Part shown: positions 7,642 to 17,378 of the stretch, in pieces
Position numbering within the stretch: the stretch's first letter is position 1
How the letters are laid out: each line of letters starts with the position of its first letter
From: Lentibacter sp.
Lineage (GTDB): Bacteria; Pseudomonadota; Alphaproteobacteria; Rhodobacterales; Rhodobacteraceae
NCBI GenBank assembly: GCA_016744435.1
Contig: JADGEJ010000013.1
Span: 1-64,000, forward strand
Reading direction: 5' to 3'
Length of the DNA: 64,000 nt
Notes under the pieces: generated by a model
The model's input: the letters and a program-made list of their open reading frames with translations, nothing else
Database searches by the model: none
Told to the model about the DNA's origin: nothing
Program-made: the position numbers and the translations under genes

Positions 7642-10062
7642 ATGCGCACCCATGCCCAAGCAGTTGTCATAGGAGGCGGCGTTATTGGCTGCTCGATCCT
7701 CTATCATCTCACCAAGCTGGGTTGGACAGATGTTGTCTTGCTTGAGCGCGACGAGCTGACATCTGGCAGCACTTGGCATGCGGCGGCGAACATTCACGGG
7801 CTGCACGACAGCGCCAATATCAGCCGACTGCAGCACTACACGATGAACCTTTATAATGAGCTGGAAGCCGAGACGGGGCAAAGTTGCGGTGTGTTCCAAC
7901 CCGGCTCGCTTTATCTCGCACAAACCGAAGAGCGTGAGCATCAGTTGCGTTTGCAAGCGGCCAAGGCCAAGCTCTACGGGATGAATTTCCACGAGATCGA
8001 CCGCGCTGAGGCCGAGCGGCTGCATCCGCTGGTCAACTACGACGGTATCCGCTGTATCATGTGGGAGCCGGACGGTGGCAATGTTGACCCTTCGGGCGTC
8101 ACCAACGCCTACGCCGTCGGGGCGCGTCAACGCGGGGCAGAGATCATGCGCTTTACGCCGGTGACCGCAACAGAAGCACAGCCAGACGGCACGTGGATCG
8201 TGCGCACCTCCAAAGGCGACATCGCGACACCTTGGGTGATCAACGCGGCGGGGCTCTGGGGCCGTGAGGTGGCGGCGCTGGCGGGCATTGAGCTGCCTCT
8301 GCAACCTACAGAGCACCAGTATTTTGTGACCGAAACCATTGCCGAGATCGACGCGATGGACAGGCGCTTGCCCTCGGTTGCTGACCGCGACGGAGAATAC
8401 TACCTGCGCCAAGAGGGCAAAGGGCTGCTTGTCGGGGCCTACGAAAAAGACATGCGCTTTTGGGCGGAGGAAGGCACGCCGCTTGATTTCGCGCACGACT
8501 TGTTCCCGGATGATCTGGAACGCATCGAGGAAAACATGATGCGCGCGATCGACCGCGTGCCAGTTGTCGGCACGGCGGGCATCAAACGGGTGATCAACGG
8601 GCCGATGATCTGGTCGCCTGACAGCAACGTCATCCTCGGGCCCGTGCCTGAGTTGAAAGGCTACTTCTGCTGCAACGGCATCATCCCGGGCTTCTCGCAA
8701 AGCGCGGGCATGGGCCTTATGGTGGCTGACTGGATCGTCGAAGGCGAGATGCGCTATGACATGTTCGCTTGGGACATGGCCCGCTTTGGCGATTGGGCGG
8801 ATAAGGCCTTCACCAAAGCACGGGTGCAAGACGTCTACGCACACCGCTTCAAGATCCACTTTCCCAATGAAGAGCGCGCGGCCGGACGGCCCGCCCGCGT
8901 GCGCCCTGCATATGAAGCGCAAAAGAAACTCGGCGCGGTCTTTGGCCTCAACTACGGCTGGGAGCATCCGCTGTGGTTCTCCGGCACTGAGGGCACGACC
9001 GATACTGACGGCTTTACGCGCCAAAACTGGTGGGGCCCTGTTGGTGACGAGTGCCGGATGCTACGTGAAAACGCTGGTATCATCGACATCTCAAACTTTG
9101 CCAAATACCGCTGCAAAGGGGCAGGGGCGGAAGACTGGCTGAACGCTGTCTTTGCCAACAAGATGCCTGCTGAAGTTGGGCGCTCGTGCCTCACATCACT
9201 GATCGGCGTGCGCGGCGGCATCGCGGGTGACGCGACGGTGACCAAGCTTGACGATGACGAGTTCTGGATTGTCTCGTCAGGCATGGCCGAGCGCTACCAA
9301 AAGCGGTTCTACGACACGGTGCCGCTGCCCGCGGGCACGACGTTTGAGAGCATGACCGAGGAGATGTGCGGCTTCAACGTGGCCGGGCCAAAGTCGCGCG
9401 AGATGTTGCAGCGCCTGTCTAATACTTCGTTTGATACGCCTGATTTTCGCTTTATGCGCTCAAAGCGCGTCGAAATTTCTGGCGTAGAATGCCTTGCGCT
9501 GCGGGTGAGCTTCACGGGCGACTTGGGGTGGGAGCTGCATTGCAAAACCAAAGACCAGTTGCGGCTCTACGAGGCTCTGCTTGAAGCAGGTAAGGAGTTT
9601 GGTGCTGGGCCAGTCGGCGGGCGCGCTCTGATGAGCCTGCGCGTTGAGAAGGGCTATGGCAGTTGGAGCCGTGAATACAGCCCTGAATACTGGCCGCAGG
9701 AAGTGGGGCTTGAGCGGCTTTGCAAAATGGACAAAGAGTTTTTGAATAAGGCTGCCTGTGCCGAAGTGATGGCCAAAGCGCCGCGCGAAATACTGGTGCT
9801 GATGGCGCTGGATGAGGCCGCTGTGAACGCGTCAAACGCGGATGCGACAGGCGGCGAGCCGATCTTCAAAGACGGGGTTGGCATCGGGCGTGTCACATCG
9901 GGTGCCTATGGCTACTCTGTCGGCATGAGCCTTGCTTTAGGCTATGTGAAAGGCGCTGTCGCTGGCGACGAAGTAGAGGTGATGGTGCTTGGCAAGCCGC
10001 ACAAAGCGCGGATATTGCTCGAGCCGCCGTTTGATCCGAAGGGCGAGAAATTGCGGGCCTAA
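7642..10062 (+). CDS. FAD-dependent dehydrogenase with GcvT domain (second paralogue)
   Basis: An 806-residue protein with the same layout as the gene at 4530-6947. It has an FAD motif AVVIGGGVIGCSILYHL, the region TSGSTWHAAANIHG, and a GcvT-like C-terminal half with SFTGDLGWELHC. The open frame begins at 7489, but the first 51 codons have no family resemblance. ATG 7642 is preceded by AAAGAGAG at good spacing, so I use it. It is transcribed divergently from the hxlR-like gene. Substitutions around the FAD-attachment region relative to its paralogue (AAN in place of AGG) suggest different substrates. Predicted role: cytoplasmic oxidative demethylation of a methylated amine. Confidence 0.85.
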   Translation: MRTHAQAVVIGGGVIGCSILYHLTKLGWTDVVLLERDELTSGSTWHAAANIHGLHDSANISRLQHYTMNLYNELEAETGQSCGVFQPGSLYLAQTEEREHQLRLQAAKAKLYGMNFHEIDRAEAERLHPLVNYDGIRCIMWEPDGGNVDPSGVTNAYAVGARQRGAEIMRFTPVTATEAQPDGTWIVRTSKGDIATPWVINAAGLWGREVAALAGIELPLQPTEHQYFVTETIAEIDAMDRRLPSVADRDGEYYLRQEGKGLLVGAYEKDMRFWAEEGTPLDFAHDLFPDDLERIEENMMRAIDRVPVVGTAGIKRVINGPMIWSPDSNVILGPVPELKGYFCCNGIIPGFSQSAGMGLMVADWIVEGEMRYDMFAWDMARFGDWADKAFTKARVQDVYAHRFKIHFPNEERAAGRPARVRPAYEAQKKLGAVFGLNYGWEHPLWFSGTEGTTDTDGFTRQNWWGPVGDECRMLRENAGIIDISNFAKYRCKGAGAEDWLNAVFANKMPAEVGRSCLTSLIGVRGGIAGDATVTKLDDDEFWIVSSGMAERYQKRFYDTVPLPAGTTFESMTEEMCGFNVAGPKSREMLQRLSNTSFDTPDFRFMRSKRVEISGVECLALRVSFTGDLGWELHCKTKDQLRLYEALLEAGKEFGAGPVGGRALMSLRVEKGYGSWSREYSPEYWPQEVGLERLCKMDKEFLNKAACAEVMAKAPREILVLMALDEAAVNASNADATGGEPIFKDGVGIGRVTSGAYGYSVGMSLALGYVKGAVAGDEVEVMVLGKPHKARILLEPPFDPKGEKLRA

Positions 10063-10083
10063 TGCGGGCCTAGGGGATTGCGC

Positions 10084-10124
10084 TGCGGCAAAGCCGCATC
10101 GCCTGATTGGGGGGCTAGCCCCCC
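10084..10124. terminator. Paired hairpins between convergent genes (likely bidirectional terminator)
   Basis: Two strong stems lie in the 95-bp gap between the convergent dehydrogenase and aroB: TGCGGC-AAA-GCCGCA (10084-10098) and the perfect palindrome GGGGGGCTAGCCCCCC (10109-10124). A C-rich run and AGGATATTTTTGGAAAG follow up to about 10150. From memory, this C-run plus ATATTTTTGGAAAG tail recurs at gene ends in roseobacter genomes. Confidence 0.55.
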
Positions 10125-10157
10125 AACCCCCCCAGGATATTTTTGGAAAGAAAAAGT

Positions 10158-11264
10158 CTAGGAATATGCGTCGGTCAGGACGGATTTGACAACTGACGGG
10201 GCGACATCTGAGGTGACGAAGGCCTCGCCAATGTCGCGTGCCATGATGAAGTTAAGTGTGCCTGCTTTGACTTTCTTGTCTTGCATCATCAGCGCCATGA
10301 GCGTGTCAGCGTCGGGCAATTCTCCTTCAATATCAGAGAGGTCAACCTTCATATTCATGTCTTTTAAGTGTGCCCGGACACGGCTTGGCGCTTCTTGGCT
10401 ACAGAGGCCAAGGCGGGCAGATGTTTCAAACGCCAAGGCGCAGCCGATGGCAACACCTTCACCGTGCAAAAGCCTGTCGGAGTAGCCCGTGGCGGCTTCT
10501 AGCGCGTGGCAGAACGTGTGGCCAAGGTTGAGAAGTGCCCGCTCGCCTTGCTCGGTTTCGTCGCGCGCGACGATGTCGGCTTTCATCTGGCAAGAGCGGC
10601 GAACCGCTTCAACGCGCGCGGGCACGTCTCCGGCTGCCAGCTTGGGGCCATTAACTTCAAGCCAGTCGAAAAACGCGGCATCGCCGAGCAACCCGTATTT
10701 GGCGACTTCGCCATAGCCTGCGAGAAAGTCACGCTCTGTGAGGGTTCCGAGCACGTCGATGTCCGCTAGCACAAGGCTAGGCTGGTGGAATGCGCCGATC
10801 AGGTTTTTGCCCTGCGTGGTGTTGATGCCGGTCTTGCCGCCAACCGAGCTGTCAACTTGTGCCAAAAGGGAGGTGGGAACCTGCACAAACCGCACGCCGC
10901 GCCGCAAGATTGCGCTGGCAAAGCCCACCAGATCACCGATCACGCCGCCTCCGAAAGCAACGACAACATCGCCGCGCTCTATTTGCTCGGTCAACAACCA
11001 GTCGACGACCTGCTGCAGATATGGCCAGCTTTTGGTGGCTTCTCCTCGTGGGAGCGACAGATTTGACCAGGAAATACCCTGCGCATCTAGCGCGCTGGTG
11101 AGGGTCGAGAGATGTAGGCCTGCGACGTGTTCATCGCTCACAATTGCCACGCGCGGGCGGCTGAGGAGTGGGGCGATGTGAGCGCCCGCTGCGCTGAGCA
11201 GCCCGGTGCCGATGTGGATATCATAGGCGCGAGCCCCAAGCTCAACGCGCAGCGTTTCTGTCAT
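10158..11264 (-). CDS. aroB: 3-dehydroquinate synthase
   Basis: A 368-residue protein with the family features GGGVIGDLVGFASA and the active-site region KYGLLGDAAFF...LNLGHTFCHALE. It converts DAHP to 3-dehydroquinate, the second step of the shikimate pathway, in the cytoplasm with NAD and a divalent metal. The start is ATG 11264, overlapping the aroK stop as TGATG. A TTG one codon earlier is an artefact of the open frame. It is translationally coupled to aroK, which acts later in the same pathway. Confidence 0.95.
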   Translation of the reverse strand: MTETLRVELGARAYDIHIGTGLLSAAGAHIAPLLSRPRVAIVSDEHVAGLHLSTLTSALDAQGISWSNLSLPRGEATKSWPYLQQVVDWLLTEQIERGDVVVAFGGGVIGDLVGFASAILRRGVRFVQVPTSLLAQVDSSVGGKTGINTTQGKNLIGAFHQPSLVLADIDVLGTLTERDFLAGYGEVAKYGLLGDAAFFDWLEVNGPKLAAGDVPARVEAVRRSCQMKADIVARDETEQGERALLNLGHTFCHALEAATGYSDRLLHGEGVAIGCALAFETSARLGLCSQEAPSRVRAHLKDMNMKVDLSDIEGELPDADTLMALMMQDKKVKAGTLNFIMARDIGEAFVTSDVAPSVVKSVLTDAYS

Positions 11265-11812
11265 CAACTTGTCTCCAATACGTCGTCACGGGCTTTGAGG
11301 GCCTCAAGCACTTTTGTGGCCATCTTTTCGATAGAATAGGCTGCATTCGCCGTGACTGTCACGTCGGCCAAGGCATAGACAGGCGCGCGATCTGCAAACA
11401 GCTCAGCAAGTTTGGCGCGCGGGTCACTTGTTTGCAGCAAGGGGCGGGTGTTTTTGTGGCGTACACGGTTCCACAAAAGCTCCAGATCGGCCTGTAAGAA
11501 AACAGAAACACCTTCAGCGGTTATCTGGTCTCGGTTGTGATTGGCCAAAAAGGCACCGCCACCAGTGGAGAGCACGCTTTTTTGGGTGTCGGCCAGCAAG
11601 CGTTGCAACACCTCGCTTTCACGAGCCCGAAAGAAAGCCTCGCCGTCGCGGGAGAAGATTTCAGGGATGCTCATGTTGGCGGCTTGTTCGATCTCTGCAT
11701 CCGAATCAAGAAACGGAGCGCCGATCTTGGCAGCGAGCGCCTTGCCCACGGCGGTTTTCCCGGCTCCCATCATGCCGACAAGAACGATCGTTTTCTTGAG
11801 CTTATGGGTCAT
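11264..11812 (-). CDS. aroK: Shikimate kinase
   Basis: A 182-residue P-loop kinase: Walker A GMMGAGKTAVGKALA near residue 14, the shikimate-binding DSD and FFRARESEVL motifs, and the STGGGAF loop. It phosphorylates shikimate with ATP. The frame is open to 11950, but the family starts just before KKTIVLVG, giving ATG 11812. It forms an aroK-aroB operon with a TGATG junction; the promoter should lie in the 167-bp divergent gap to the small membrane-protein gene at 11980. Confidence 0.93.
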   Translation of the reverse strand: MTHKLKKTIVLVGMMGAGKTAVGKALAAKIGAPFLDSDAEIEQAANMSIPEIFSRDGEAFFRARESEVLQRLLADTQKSVLSTGGGAFLANHNRDQITAEGVSVFLQADLELLWNRVRHKNTRPLLQTSDPRAKLAELFADRAPVYALADVTVTANAAYSIEKMATKVLEALKARDDVLETS

Positions 11813-11979
11813 TTCATCTGGCTCATCGGCATTTCTTTGCAGTTTTCTGTGCTGAATGACTGAATGGCGTGATATTTCCGAAAAGGCCAGATATAAGTGT
11901 AAAAAACACGGATGCAGGCATAGGATTGGCGCGTCGCTAAAACTAAGCAAGCACAGACAAGAGGCATGGGTGGAGCACT

Positions 11980-12129
11980 ATGGGACGACTGATAAAATGG
12001 CTGTTCTACCTTGTTGTTCTTGGGCTGATTGCGCTTGTCGCCTATGCCTATGTTGGCCCGATCTTTGATCCAGAGTTTTCCCCCGCCCCAGAAGAGATTC
12101 GCATTCCGGTGGAGCTTGATGCGAACTAG
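11980..12129 (+). CDS. Small single-pass membrane protein
   Basis: A 49-residue gene. GGTGGAG stands seven bases before ATG 11980. Residues ~7-28 form one hydrophobic segment (LFYLVVLGLIALVAYAYVG), followed by a short acidic, proline-rich tail. Its stop TAG (12127-12129) overlaps the ATG (12119) of the next gene, which also argues that it is translated. No function can be assigned; it precedes a secreted helical protein and xerD. Confidence 0.65.
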   Translation: MGRLIKWLFYLVVLGLIALVAYAYVGPIFDPEFSPAPEEIRIPVELDAN

Positions 12130-13696
12130 CGCTTTCCTGATTGGCTTGTTGCTGGCAACGGCTGCAAATTCGCAAACTCACGAGCGTTCGCCTTTGTCGG
12201 CCATTGATTGGCTGGACAATCCAAGCCAAGTTCTTATGCCGCGTGTTGAGCCTGTTGCCCAACCTGTGCCGCCAAGCGCGCCGGAAGCGCCAGTGTCGCA
12301 GACAGCTTCGGTGCCGCGCGTTGATGTCGTGCCGATAGGGGATGTACCGCAGGTTTTGTCTGTCGGGCTGTTGCCTATGCGCGTTACGGGCCTGCCGGAA
12401 ACGCTTTGGCAAAACAGCGAAATTGCCGACATCACGACGTTGCTTGAAGCGCTTGATGCGCGCGCAGTTCCGGCGCTGCAAGAGTTGCTTTATACGCTGC
12501 TGTTGGCCGAGGCCGAGCCGCCGCATGGGGCTGATGCAGAGAAGTTTTTGACACTGCGCGCTACTCGTTTGGCGGCCTTCGGCGCTATCGAGCCTGCTGC
12601 CGAGCTTTTGGCGCAGCTGCCGCTCAAAAGCCCTGAGCATTTTGATTTGCTGTTTGATCTGACGCTCTACGCCGGACTTGAAGACAAGGCCTGTGACGCG
12701 CTGAACGCCGCACGCGAGCTCACTGATGATTACGCAGCACAAGTGTTTTGCACCATGCGCGGGGGCGATTGGGAGCAAGCGAGCCTGCTGTTTGAAACGG
12801 CAAGGGCGCTTAACTTGCTCGGTGGCTCAGAGCGGCGCTTGCTGCAGGCATTTCTTGACCCGGAGTATGCCGAACTGGCGCCAAACCTTGCGCCGCCTCG
12901 TAACATAAGCCCGCTGGAGTTCCGCCTCTACGAAGCCGTGGGGAACCCGCTGCCAACGCCGGGCTTGCCACTCGCTTACGCTGTGTCTGATCTGCGGGAT
13001 CTGGCTGGTTGGAAAGCTCAGCTTGAGGCTGCTGAGCGGCTGGCGCGCGCCGAGGCTGTGTCGTCTAACGTGCTGCTCGGGCTTTACACAAGCCGCAAGC
13101 CTTCAGCCTCTGGCGGTGTCTGGGAGCGTGCTCGCGCGGTTCAAGCGCTTGATGCCGCGCTGACGGGGCGCGACGAAGGCGCACTTGGCCGCGCGCTTTT
13201 GGATGCGCACGACAAGCTAAGTGAGGTTGGGCTCCAACAGGTCCTCGCCGAGATATATGCGCCGGAACTGAAAGGTTCAAAACTAACAGGAGCCGCTGCG
13301 TTTACTGCCTTTGAGATGGCTTTGCTGACCAAGGCCTATGAGCAAGCAAAGCCGCCCAAACCTGCAGGCAACCCGCGAAACGCCTTTTTGGCGAGTGTCG
13401 CGCAAGGCACACCCAGCGGCGCATCAGGCTTTGGCGGCCAGCTTTCAATCGCTATTGAAACAGGGTTTAAACCCGCCCCAGCGCCCACTGAGCCAAGCCC
13501 GCCAAGCCATATCTCAACGCTTCTGAGCGAAGCGCGCCTTGGTGAGGCTATCTTGGTGGCAATGGGTGACATGTTGCTCGGGCTTGAGGGAGATTATGCG
13601 GCTCTGACCAAAGCCCTCAGAGCGCTGAGGCAGGTCGGCCTTGAAGACGTGTCCCGCAGGGCAGCGCTGCAGATGCTGCTGCGCCACGAAGGCTAG
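12119..13696 (+). CDS. Secreted helical-repeat protein of unknown function
   Basis: 525 residues from ATG 12119. The N-terminus RTSAFLIGLLLATAANSQ is a clear Sec signal peptide, so the protein should be periplasmic. The rest is Ala/Leu-rich and alternates short amphipathic helices, resembling TPR-like or other helical-repeat proteins, with a Pro-rich stretch near residue 470. No catalytic motif is visible. It overlaps the small membrane-protein gene upstream and is followed after three bases by xerD, suggesting one transcript. Confidence 0.7.
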   Translation: MRTSAFLIGLLLATAANSQTHERSPLSAIDWLDNPSQVLMPRVEPVAQPVPPSAPEAPVSQTASVPRVDVVPIGDVPQVLSVGLLPMRVTGLPETLWQNSEIADITTLLEALDARAVPALQELLYTLLLAEAEPPHGADAEKFLTLRATRLAAFGAIEPAAELLAQLPLKSPEHFDLLFDLTLYAGLEDKACDALNAARELTDDYAAQVFCTMRGGDWEQASLLFETARALNLLGGSERRLLQAFLDPEYAELAPNLAPPRNISPLEFRLYEAVGNPLPTPGLPLAYAVSDLRDLAGWKAQLEAAERLARAEAVSSNVLLGLYTSRKPSASGGVWERARAVQALDAALTGRDEGALGRALLDAHDKLSEVGLQQVLAEIYAPELKGSKLTGAAAFTAFEMALLTKAYEQAKPPKPAGNPRNAFLASVAQGTPSGASGFGGQLSIAIETGFKPAPAPTEPSPPSHISTLLSEARLGEAILVAMGDMLLGLEGDYAALTKALRALRQVGLEDVSRRAALQMLLRHEG

Positions 13697-13699
13697 GAC

Positions 13700-14617
13700 A
13701 TGTCAAACTGGCTTGGAATGTTTCTCGAAGCAAAGGCCGCCGAAGACGGCTCGGCCAAGAACACGTTGCAGGCCTATGCGCGTGATCTGAACGATTTTCT
13801 GAGCTGGGCCGAGCAAATGGGCCACGACGCGAATGGGCTCGGCAAGCGCGACATTGAAGCCTACCTCGTCAGCTGTGACGCGCAGGGGCTTGCGGTGTCG
13901 ACGCGCGCGCGTAGGCTTTCGGCTGTTAAGCAATTCTACCGCTTTGCCTATGAAGAGCGGTTGCGCAGCGACAACCCCGCCATCGACATTTCGGGGCCCG
14001 GGCGCAGCAAAGCATTGCCGCAAGTGCTCAGCGAAGACGAGGTTGAGCGCCTGCTCAAGGCCGCCGCGCAAACCGGGCGCTCGCCAGTCGACAGGCTGCG
14101 AAACAGCACGCTGATGGAGCTGCTCTACGCTACCGGCATGCGCGTGACCGAGCTTGTCTCACTGCCGGTTTCGGCGGCGCGAGGGGATCCGAAGATGCTG
14201 TTGATCCTCGGGAAGGGCGGCAAGGAACGTATCGTGCCGCTGTCGCCGGATGCGCGCGCGCTGATGCAGGATTGGCTCAAAGCACGCGACGAAGCAGAAG
14301 ATGTGGCCCGCGCCAAAGGCAAGCCGCCCTCAAGGTTTTTGTTTGCCTCACGTGGCAAGGAAGGCCACATGACACGGCATCGCTTCTATTTGCTGATCAA
14401 AGAGATAGCCGTAACAGCGGGCGTATCTCCTGCCAAAGTAAGCCCGCACAAGCTGCGCCATGCCTTTGCGACGCATTTGTTGTCAAACGGGGCTGACCTA
14501 CGCGCCATTCAGGTGCTGCTCGGACATGCTGACCTGTCGAGCACCGAGATTTACACCCATGTCCTTGAGAAGCGCCTGTCAGAGCTGGTTCATACGCATC
14601 ACCCTTTGGCAAAATAG
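13700..14617 (+). CDS. xerD: Site-specific tyrosine recombinase XerD
   Basis: A 305-residue tyrosine recombinase with all catalytic residues: Arg148 (ATGMRVTEL), Lys172, His250-x-x-Arg253 (HKLRH), His276 (LLGHADL) and the nucleophile Tyr285 (STEIYTHV). The N-terminal SAM-like domain spans ~1-90. With XerC it resolves chromosome dimers at dif. The compact length, absence of any mobile element nearby and housekeeping context favour XerD over a phage integrase. The ATG is three bases after the upstream stop. Confidence 0.92.
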   Translation: MSNWLGMFLEAKAAEDGSAKNTLQAYARDLNDFLSWAEQMGHDANGLGKRDIEAYLVSCDAQGLAVSTRARRLSAVKQFYRFAYEERLRSDNPAIDISGPGRSKALPQVLSEDEVERLLKAAAQTGRSPVDRLRNSTLMELLYATGMRVTELVSLPVSAARGDPKMLLILGKGGKERIVPLSPDARALMQDWLKARDEAEDVARAKGKPPSRFLFASRGKEGHMTRHRFYLLIKEIAVTAGVSPAKVSPHKLRHAFATHLLSNGADLRAIQVLLGHADLSSTEIYTHVLEKRLSELVHTHHPLAK

Positions 14618-14680
14618 CCGAAGGGCTTGAAACCGCGGCGATAAGTGTTTCATAAGACGCAATGATTTCAGGAGATATCA

Positions 14681-15988
14681 ATGGGCAATGACATAGCCTC
14701 GCCAGAGGGTGCCTACTGGGCCGTCGCGGGCGGCATTTTTCTTTTGCTGGTTCTGTCCGGTTTTTTCTCGGGCAGTGAAACAGCGCTGACAGCGGCGTCG
14801 CGCGGCAAGCTGCGCGCGCAGGCTGACAAAGGCTCGCGCGGGGCGAAACGCGCGCTTGATATCACCGAAGACAACGAGCGTCTGATCGGCTCGGTCTTGC
14901 TTGGCAACAACCTCGTGAACATCCTCGCCGCGTCGCTCGCAACTTCACTGTTTACGCGTATGTTTGGCGAAAGCGGCGTCGCGCTGGCGACATTGGTGAT
15001 GACTGTGCTTGTTTTGGTGTTTGCAGAAGTGCTGCCCAAAACCTATGCGATCACCAATGCGGAAGTTGCGGCGTCTCGCGTTTCAGGCGTGATCCGCGTT
15101 GTTATCTTGGTGTTTGCGCCCATTGTGAGCGCTGTGCGTTGGTTTGTGCGCATTATTCTGCGTTTGGTGGGCGTTGAAACAGACCCTGACAGCCACATTC
15201 TGGCCGTGCGGGAAGAGATTGCAGGCGCTATTTCACTTGGCCACTCTGAGGGCATCGTTGAAAAGGAAGATCGCGACAGGATACTGGGCGCGCTTGATCT
15301 TGCTGACCGCACGGTTGAAGAGATCATGCTGCACCGCTCGGGCATCGAGATGATCGACACTGACCTTGAGCCAAACGCGATCCTTGAGCAGTGTCTCAGC
15401 TCAAACCACACGCGTTTGCCTGTTTACAAAGACGACCCCGACAACATTATCGGCGTCGTGCATGCCAAAGACCTGCTGCGCTCGATGCATAAGCATATGG
15501 TCGGTGGTGGCTCTGTTGACGCGGCTTTTGCCAAGTTCAAAATCGAAGACGTGGCGATGGAGCCATACTTTGTGCCGGAAACCACGATGCTTGATGATCA
15601 GATGCGCGAGTTCCTGCGCCGCCGCACGCATTTTGCACTGGTGGTTGACGAGTACGGCGTCCTGCAAGGGCTGATCACGCTTGAGGACATTTTGGAAGAG
15701 ATCGTCGGCGAGATCACCGATGAGCATGATGCTGCGCTTGAACATGCGCTGGAACGCATGGAAGATGGCGCGGTACTCACAGATGGCGGCATGACAATCC
15801 GTGATTTCAACCGCGAGACTGATTGGAACTTGCCTGACGAGCATGCCAACACGGTGGCTGGCTTGGTTATTCACGAGGCTCAGATGATCCCTGAAACCGG
15901 GCAGGTGTTTTCGTTTCATGGGGCACGCTTCACAGTTGAAGCGCGTAAGGCCAATCGCCTCACGCGCCTTAAAATCCGCCAACTCTAG
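14681..15988 (+). CDS. CNNM/CorC-type membrane protein with CBS domains
   Basis: 435 residues: an N-terminal DUF21/CNNM membrane domain with about four hydrophobic segments (~14-150, containing SGFFSGSETALTAAS), a tandem CBS pair (~200-330, including DQMREFLRRRTHFALVVDEYG), and a C-terminal CorC/HlyC transporter-associated domain. Family members are linked to magnesium or cobalt efflux; the often-used name 'hemolysin' is historical. ATG 14681 is preceded by AGGAG. It follows xerD by 63 bp. Confidence 0.85.
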   Translation: MGNDIASPEGAYWAVAGGIFLLLVLSGFFSGSETALTAASRGKLRAQADKGSRGAKRALDITEDNERLIGSVLLGNNLVNILAASLATSLFTRMFGESGVALATLVMTVLVLVFAEVLPKTYAITNAEVAASRVSGVIRVVILVFAPIVSAVRWFVRIILRLVGVETDPDSHILAVREEIAGAISLGHSEGIVEKEDRDRILGALDLADRTVEEIMLHRSGIEMIDTDLEPNAILEQCLSSNHTRLPVYKDDPDNIIGVVHAKDLLRSMHKHMVGGGSVDAAFAKFKIEDVAMEPYFVPETTMLDDQMREFLRRRTHFALVVDEYGVLQGLITLEDILEEIVGEITDEHDAALEHALERMEDGAVLTDGGMTIRDFNRETDWNLPDEHANTVAGLVIHEAQMIPETGQVFSFHGARFTVEARKANRLTRLKIRQL

Positions 15989-15998
15989 GGAGTAGGGC

Positions 15999-16042
15999 CG
16001 GAATTTTACAAAATTCCGATCCGTTTTCTTACGAAGAAAACG
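15999..16042. repeat. Twin-hairpin element, copy 1 (bidirectional terminator)
   Basis: Two perfect stems occur in tandem: CGGAATTTT/AAAATTCCG (15999-16018) and CGTTTTCTT/AAGAAAACG (16022-16042). They lie between the convergent CorC-type gene and tyrS. The second stem is identical in sequence to that of the copy at 18478-18520. Confidence 0.65.
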
Positions 16043-16052
16043 CGTAGCTGTG

Positions 16053-17306
16053 CTAGCTTTCTATGCTCACCAAAGCGTGGCGCTTTTTGCCCGCCGAGAG
16101 CTTTAGCGTTGCTTTAAGCGCTTCGGCTTCAAACATCTGGCCCGCGTCGGTTACGGCTTCGTCGTTCACTTTTGCGCCGCCCTCAGAGATCAGCCGCTTG
16201 GCTTCTTTTCCAGAGCCGACAAGGCCCGACTTCACGAACAGCTGCGCCGCCGAGATCGCCTCGCCGACTTCTGCGGCGGGCAGGGTTACTGATGGCAAGT
16301 CGTCGCCCACGCCGCCCTTTTCGAACACCTCACGAGCAGTGGCTTCGGCCGTCGCGGCTGCGCCTGCGCCGTGGCATAGTGTCGTGACTTCGTTGGCAAG
16401 GATGATCTTCGCATCGTTGATCTCTTGGCCCTCAAGCGCGCCGAGACGGTCACATTCCTCAACCGAAAGCTCTGTGAATATCTTGAGGAACTTGCCGGTG
16501 TCAGCATCTGTTGTATTGCGCCAGAACTGCCAGAACTCATAGGGGCTGAGCATGTCAGCATTGAGCCAGATAGCGCCGCCTTGAGACTTGCCCATCTTGC
16601 GTCCGTCTGAAGTTGTCAGTAGCGGAGTGGTGAGGCCAAATATCTGGTTGTCGAGCACACGACGTGTCAGGTCGATACCATTCACAATGTTGCCCCACTG
16701 GTCAGAGCCACCCATCTGCAAAAGGCACCCATAGCGGCGGTTGATCTCTAGGAAATCATAGGCCTGCAAGATCATGTAGTTGAATTCAAGGAAGCTCAAA
16801 CTCTGCTCACGGTCAAGCCTCGACTTGACGCTCTCAAAGCTGAGCATTCGGTTCACCGAGAAGTGGCGGCCAATGTCACGCAGAAACGAGAGGTAGTTAA
16901 GCTCGTCAAGCCACTCGGCATTGTTGAGCATGATCGCGTCAGACTTGCCTTCGCCGTAGGAGAGGTATTTCGCAAAAACCTGCTTCATCCCGTCGATGTT
17001 GGCGTCGATCGCCGCATTGTCGAGCAGCGGACGTTCGTCAGAGCGGAACGAAGGATCGCCCACTTTCGTCGTGCCGCCGCCCATAAGGGTAATAGGCTTA
17101 TGCCCGCATTTTTGTAGCCAGCGCAGCACCATAATGTTCATCAGGTGGCCAACGTGAAGTGACTTTGCTGTCGCGTCGTAGCCAATATACGCAGGGACAA
17201 CACCCTCAACCAGCGCCTCATCAAGGCCCTGATAATCGGTGCAATCGGCGAGAAAGCCGCGCTCCATCATGACGCGCATGAATTCCGATTTTGGGTGATA
17301 TGTCAT
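16053..17306 (-). CDS. tyrS: Tyrosyl-tRNA synthetase
   Basis: A 417-residue class I synthetase of the TyrRS bacterial type. The HIGH-like motif is in [14 protein letters not shown] (~45-58), the KMSKS-like loop is [11 protein letters not shown] (~240), and an S4 RNA-binding domain occupies the last ~65 residues. It charges tRNA-Tyr with tyrosine. It is divergent from anmK across a 72-bp gap; the twin-hairpin element lies just past its 3' end. Confidence 0.95.
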   Translation of the reverse strand: MTYHPKSEFMRVMMERGFLADCTDYQGLDEALVEGVVPAYIGYDATAKSLHVGHLMNIMVLRWLQKCGHKPITLMGGGTTKVGDPSFRSDERPLLDNAAIDANIDGMKQVFAKYLSYGEGKSDAIMLNNAEWLDELNYLSFLRDIGRHFSVNRMLSFESVKSRLDREQSLSFLEFNYMILQAYDFLEINRRYGCLLQMGGSDQWGNIVNGIDLTRRVLDNQIFGLTTPLLTTSDGRKMGKSQGGAIWLNADMLSPYEFWQFWRNTTDADTGKFLKIFTELSVEECDRLGALEGQEINDAKIILANEVTTLCHGAGAAATAEATAREVFEKGGVGDDLPSVTLPAAEVGEAISAAQLFVKSGLVGSGKEAKRLISEGGAKVNDEAVTDAGQMFEAEALKATLKLSAGKKRHALVSIES

Positions 17307-17378
17307 TTTCGTATTCCTTGGCAGTTGTTGCGCTTGTATAGATCGTCAAACAGTTAAGGAAAAGGCCATGTTGAGCAG

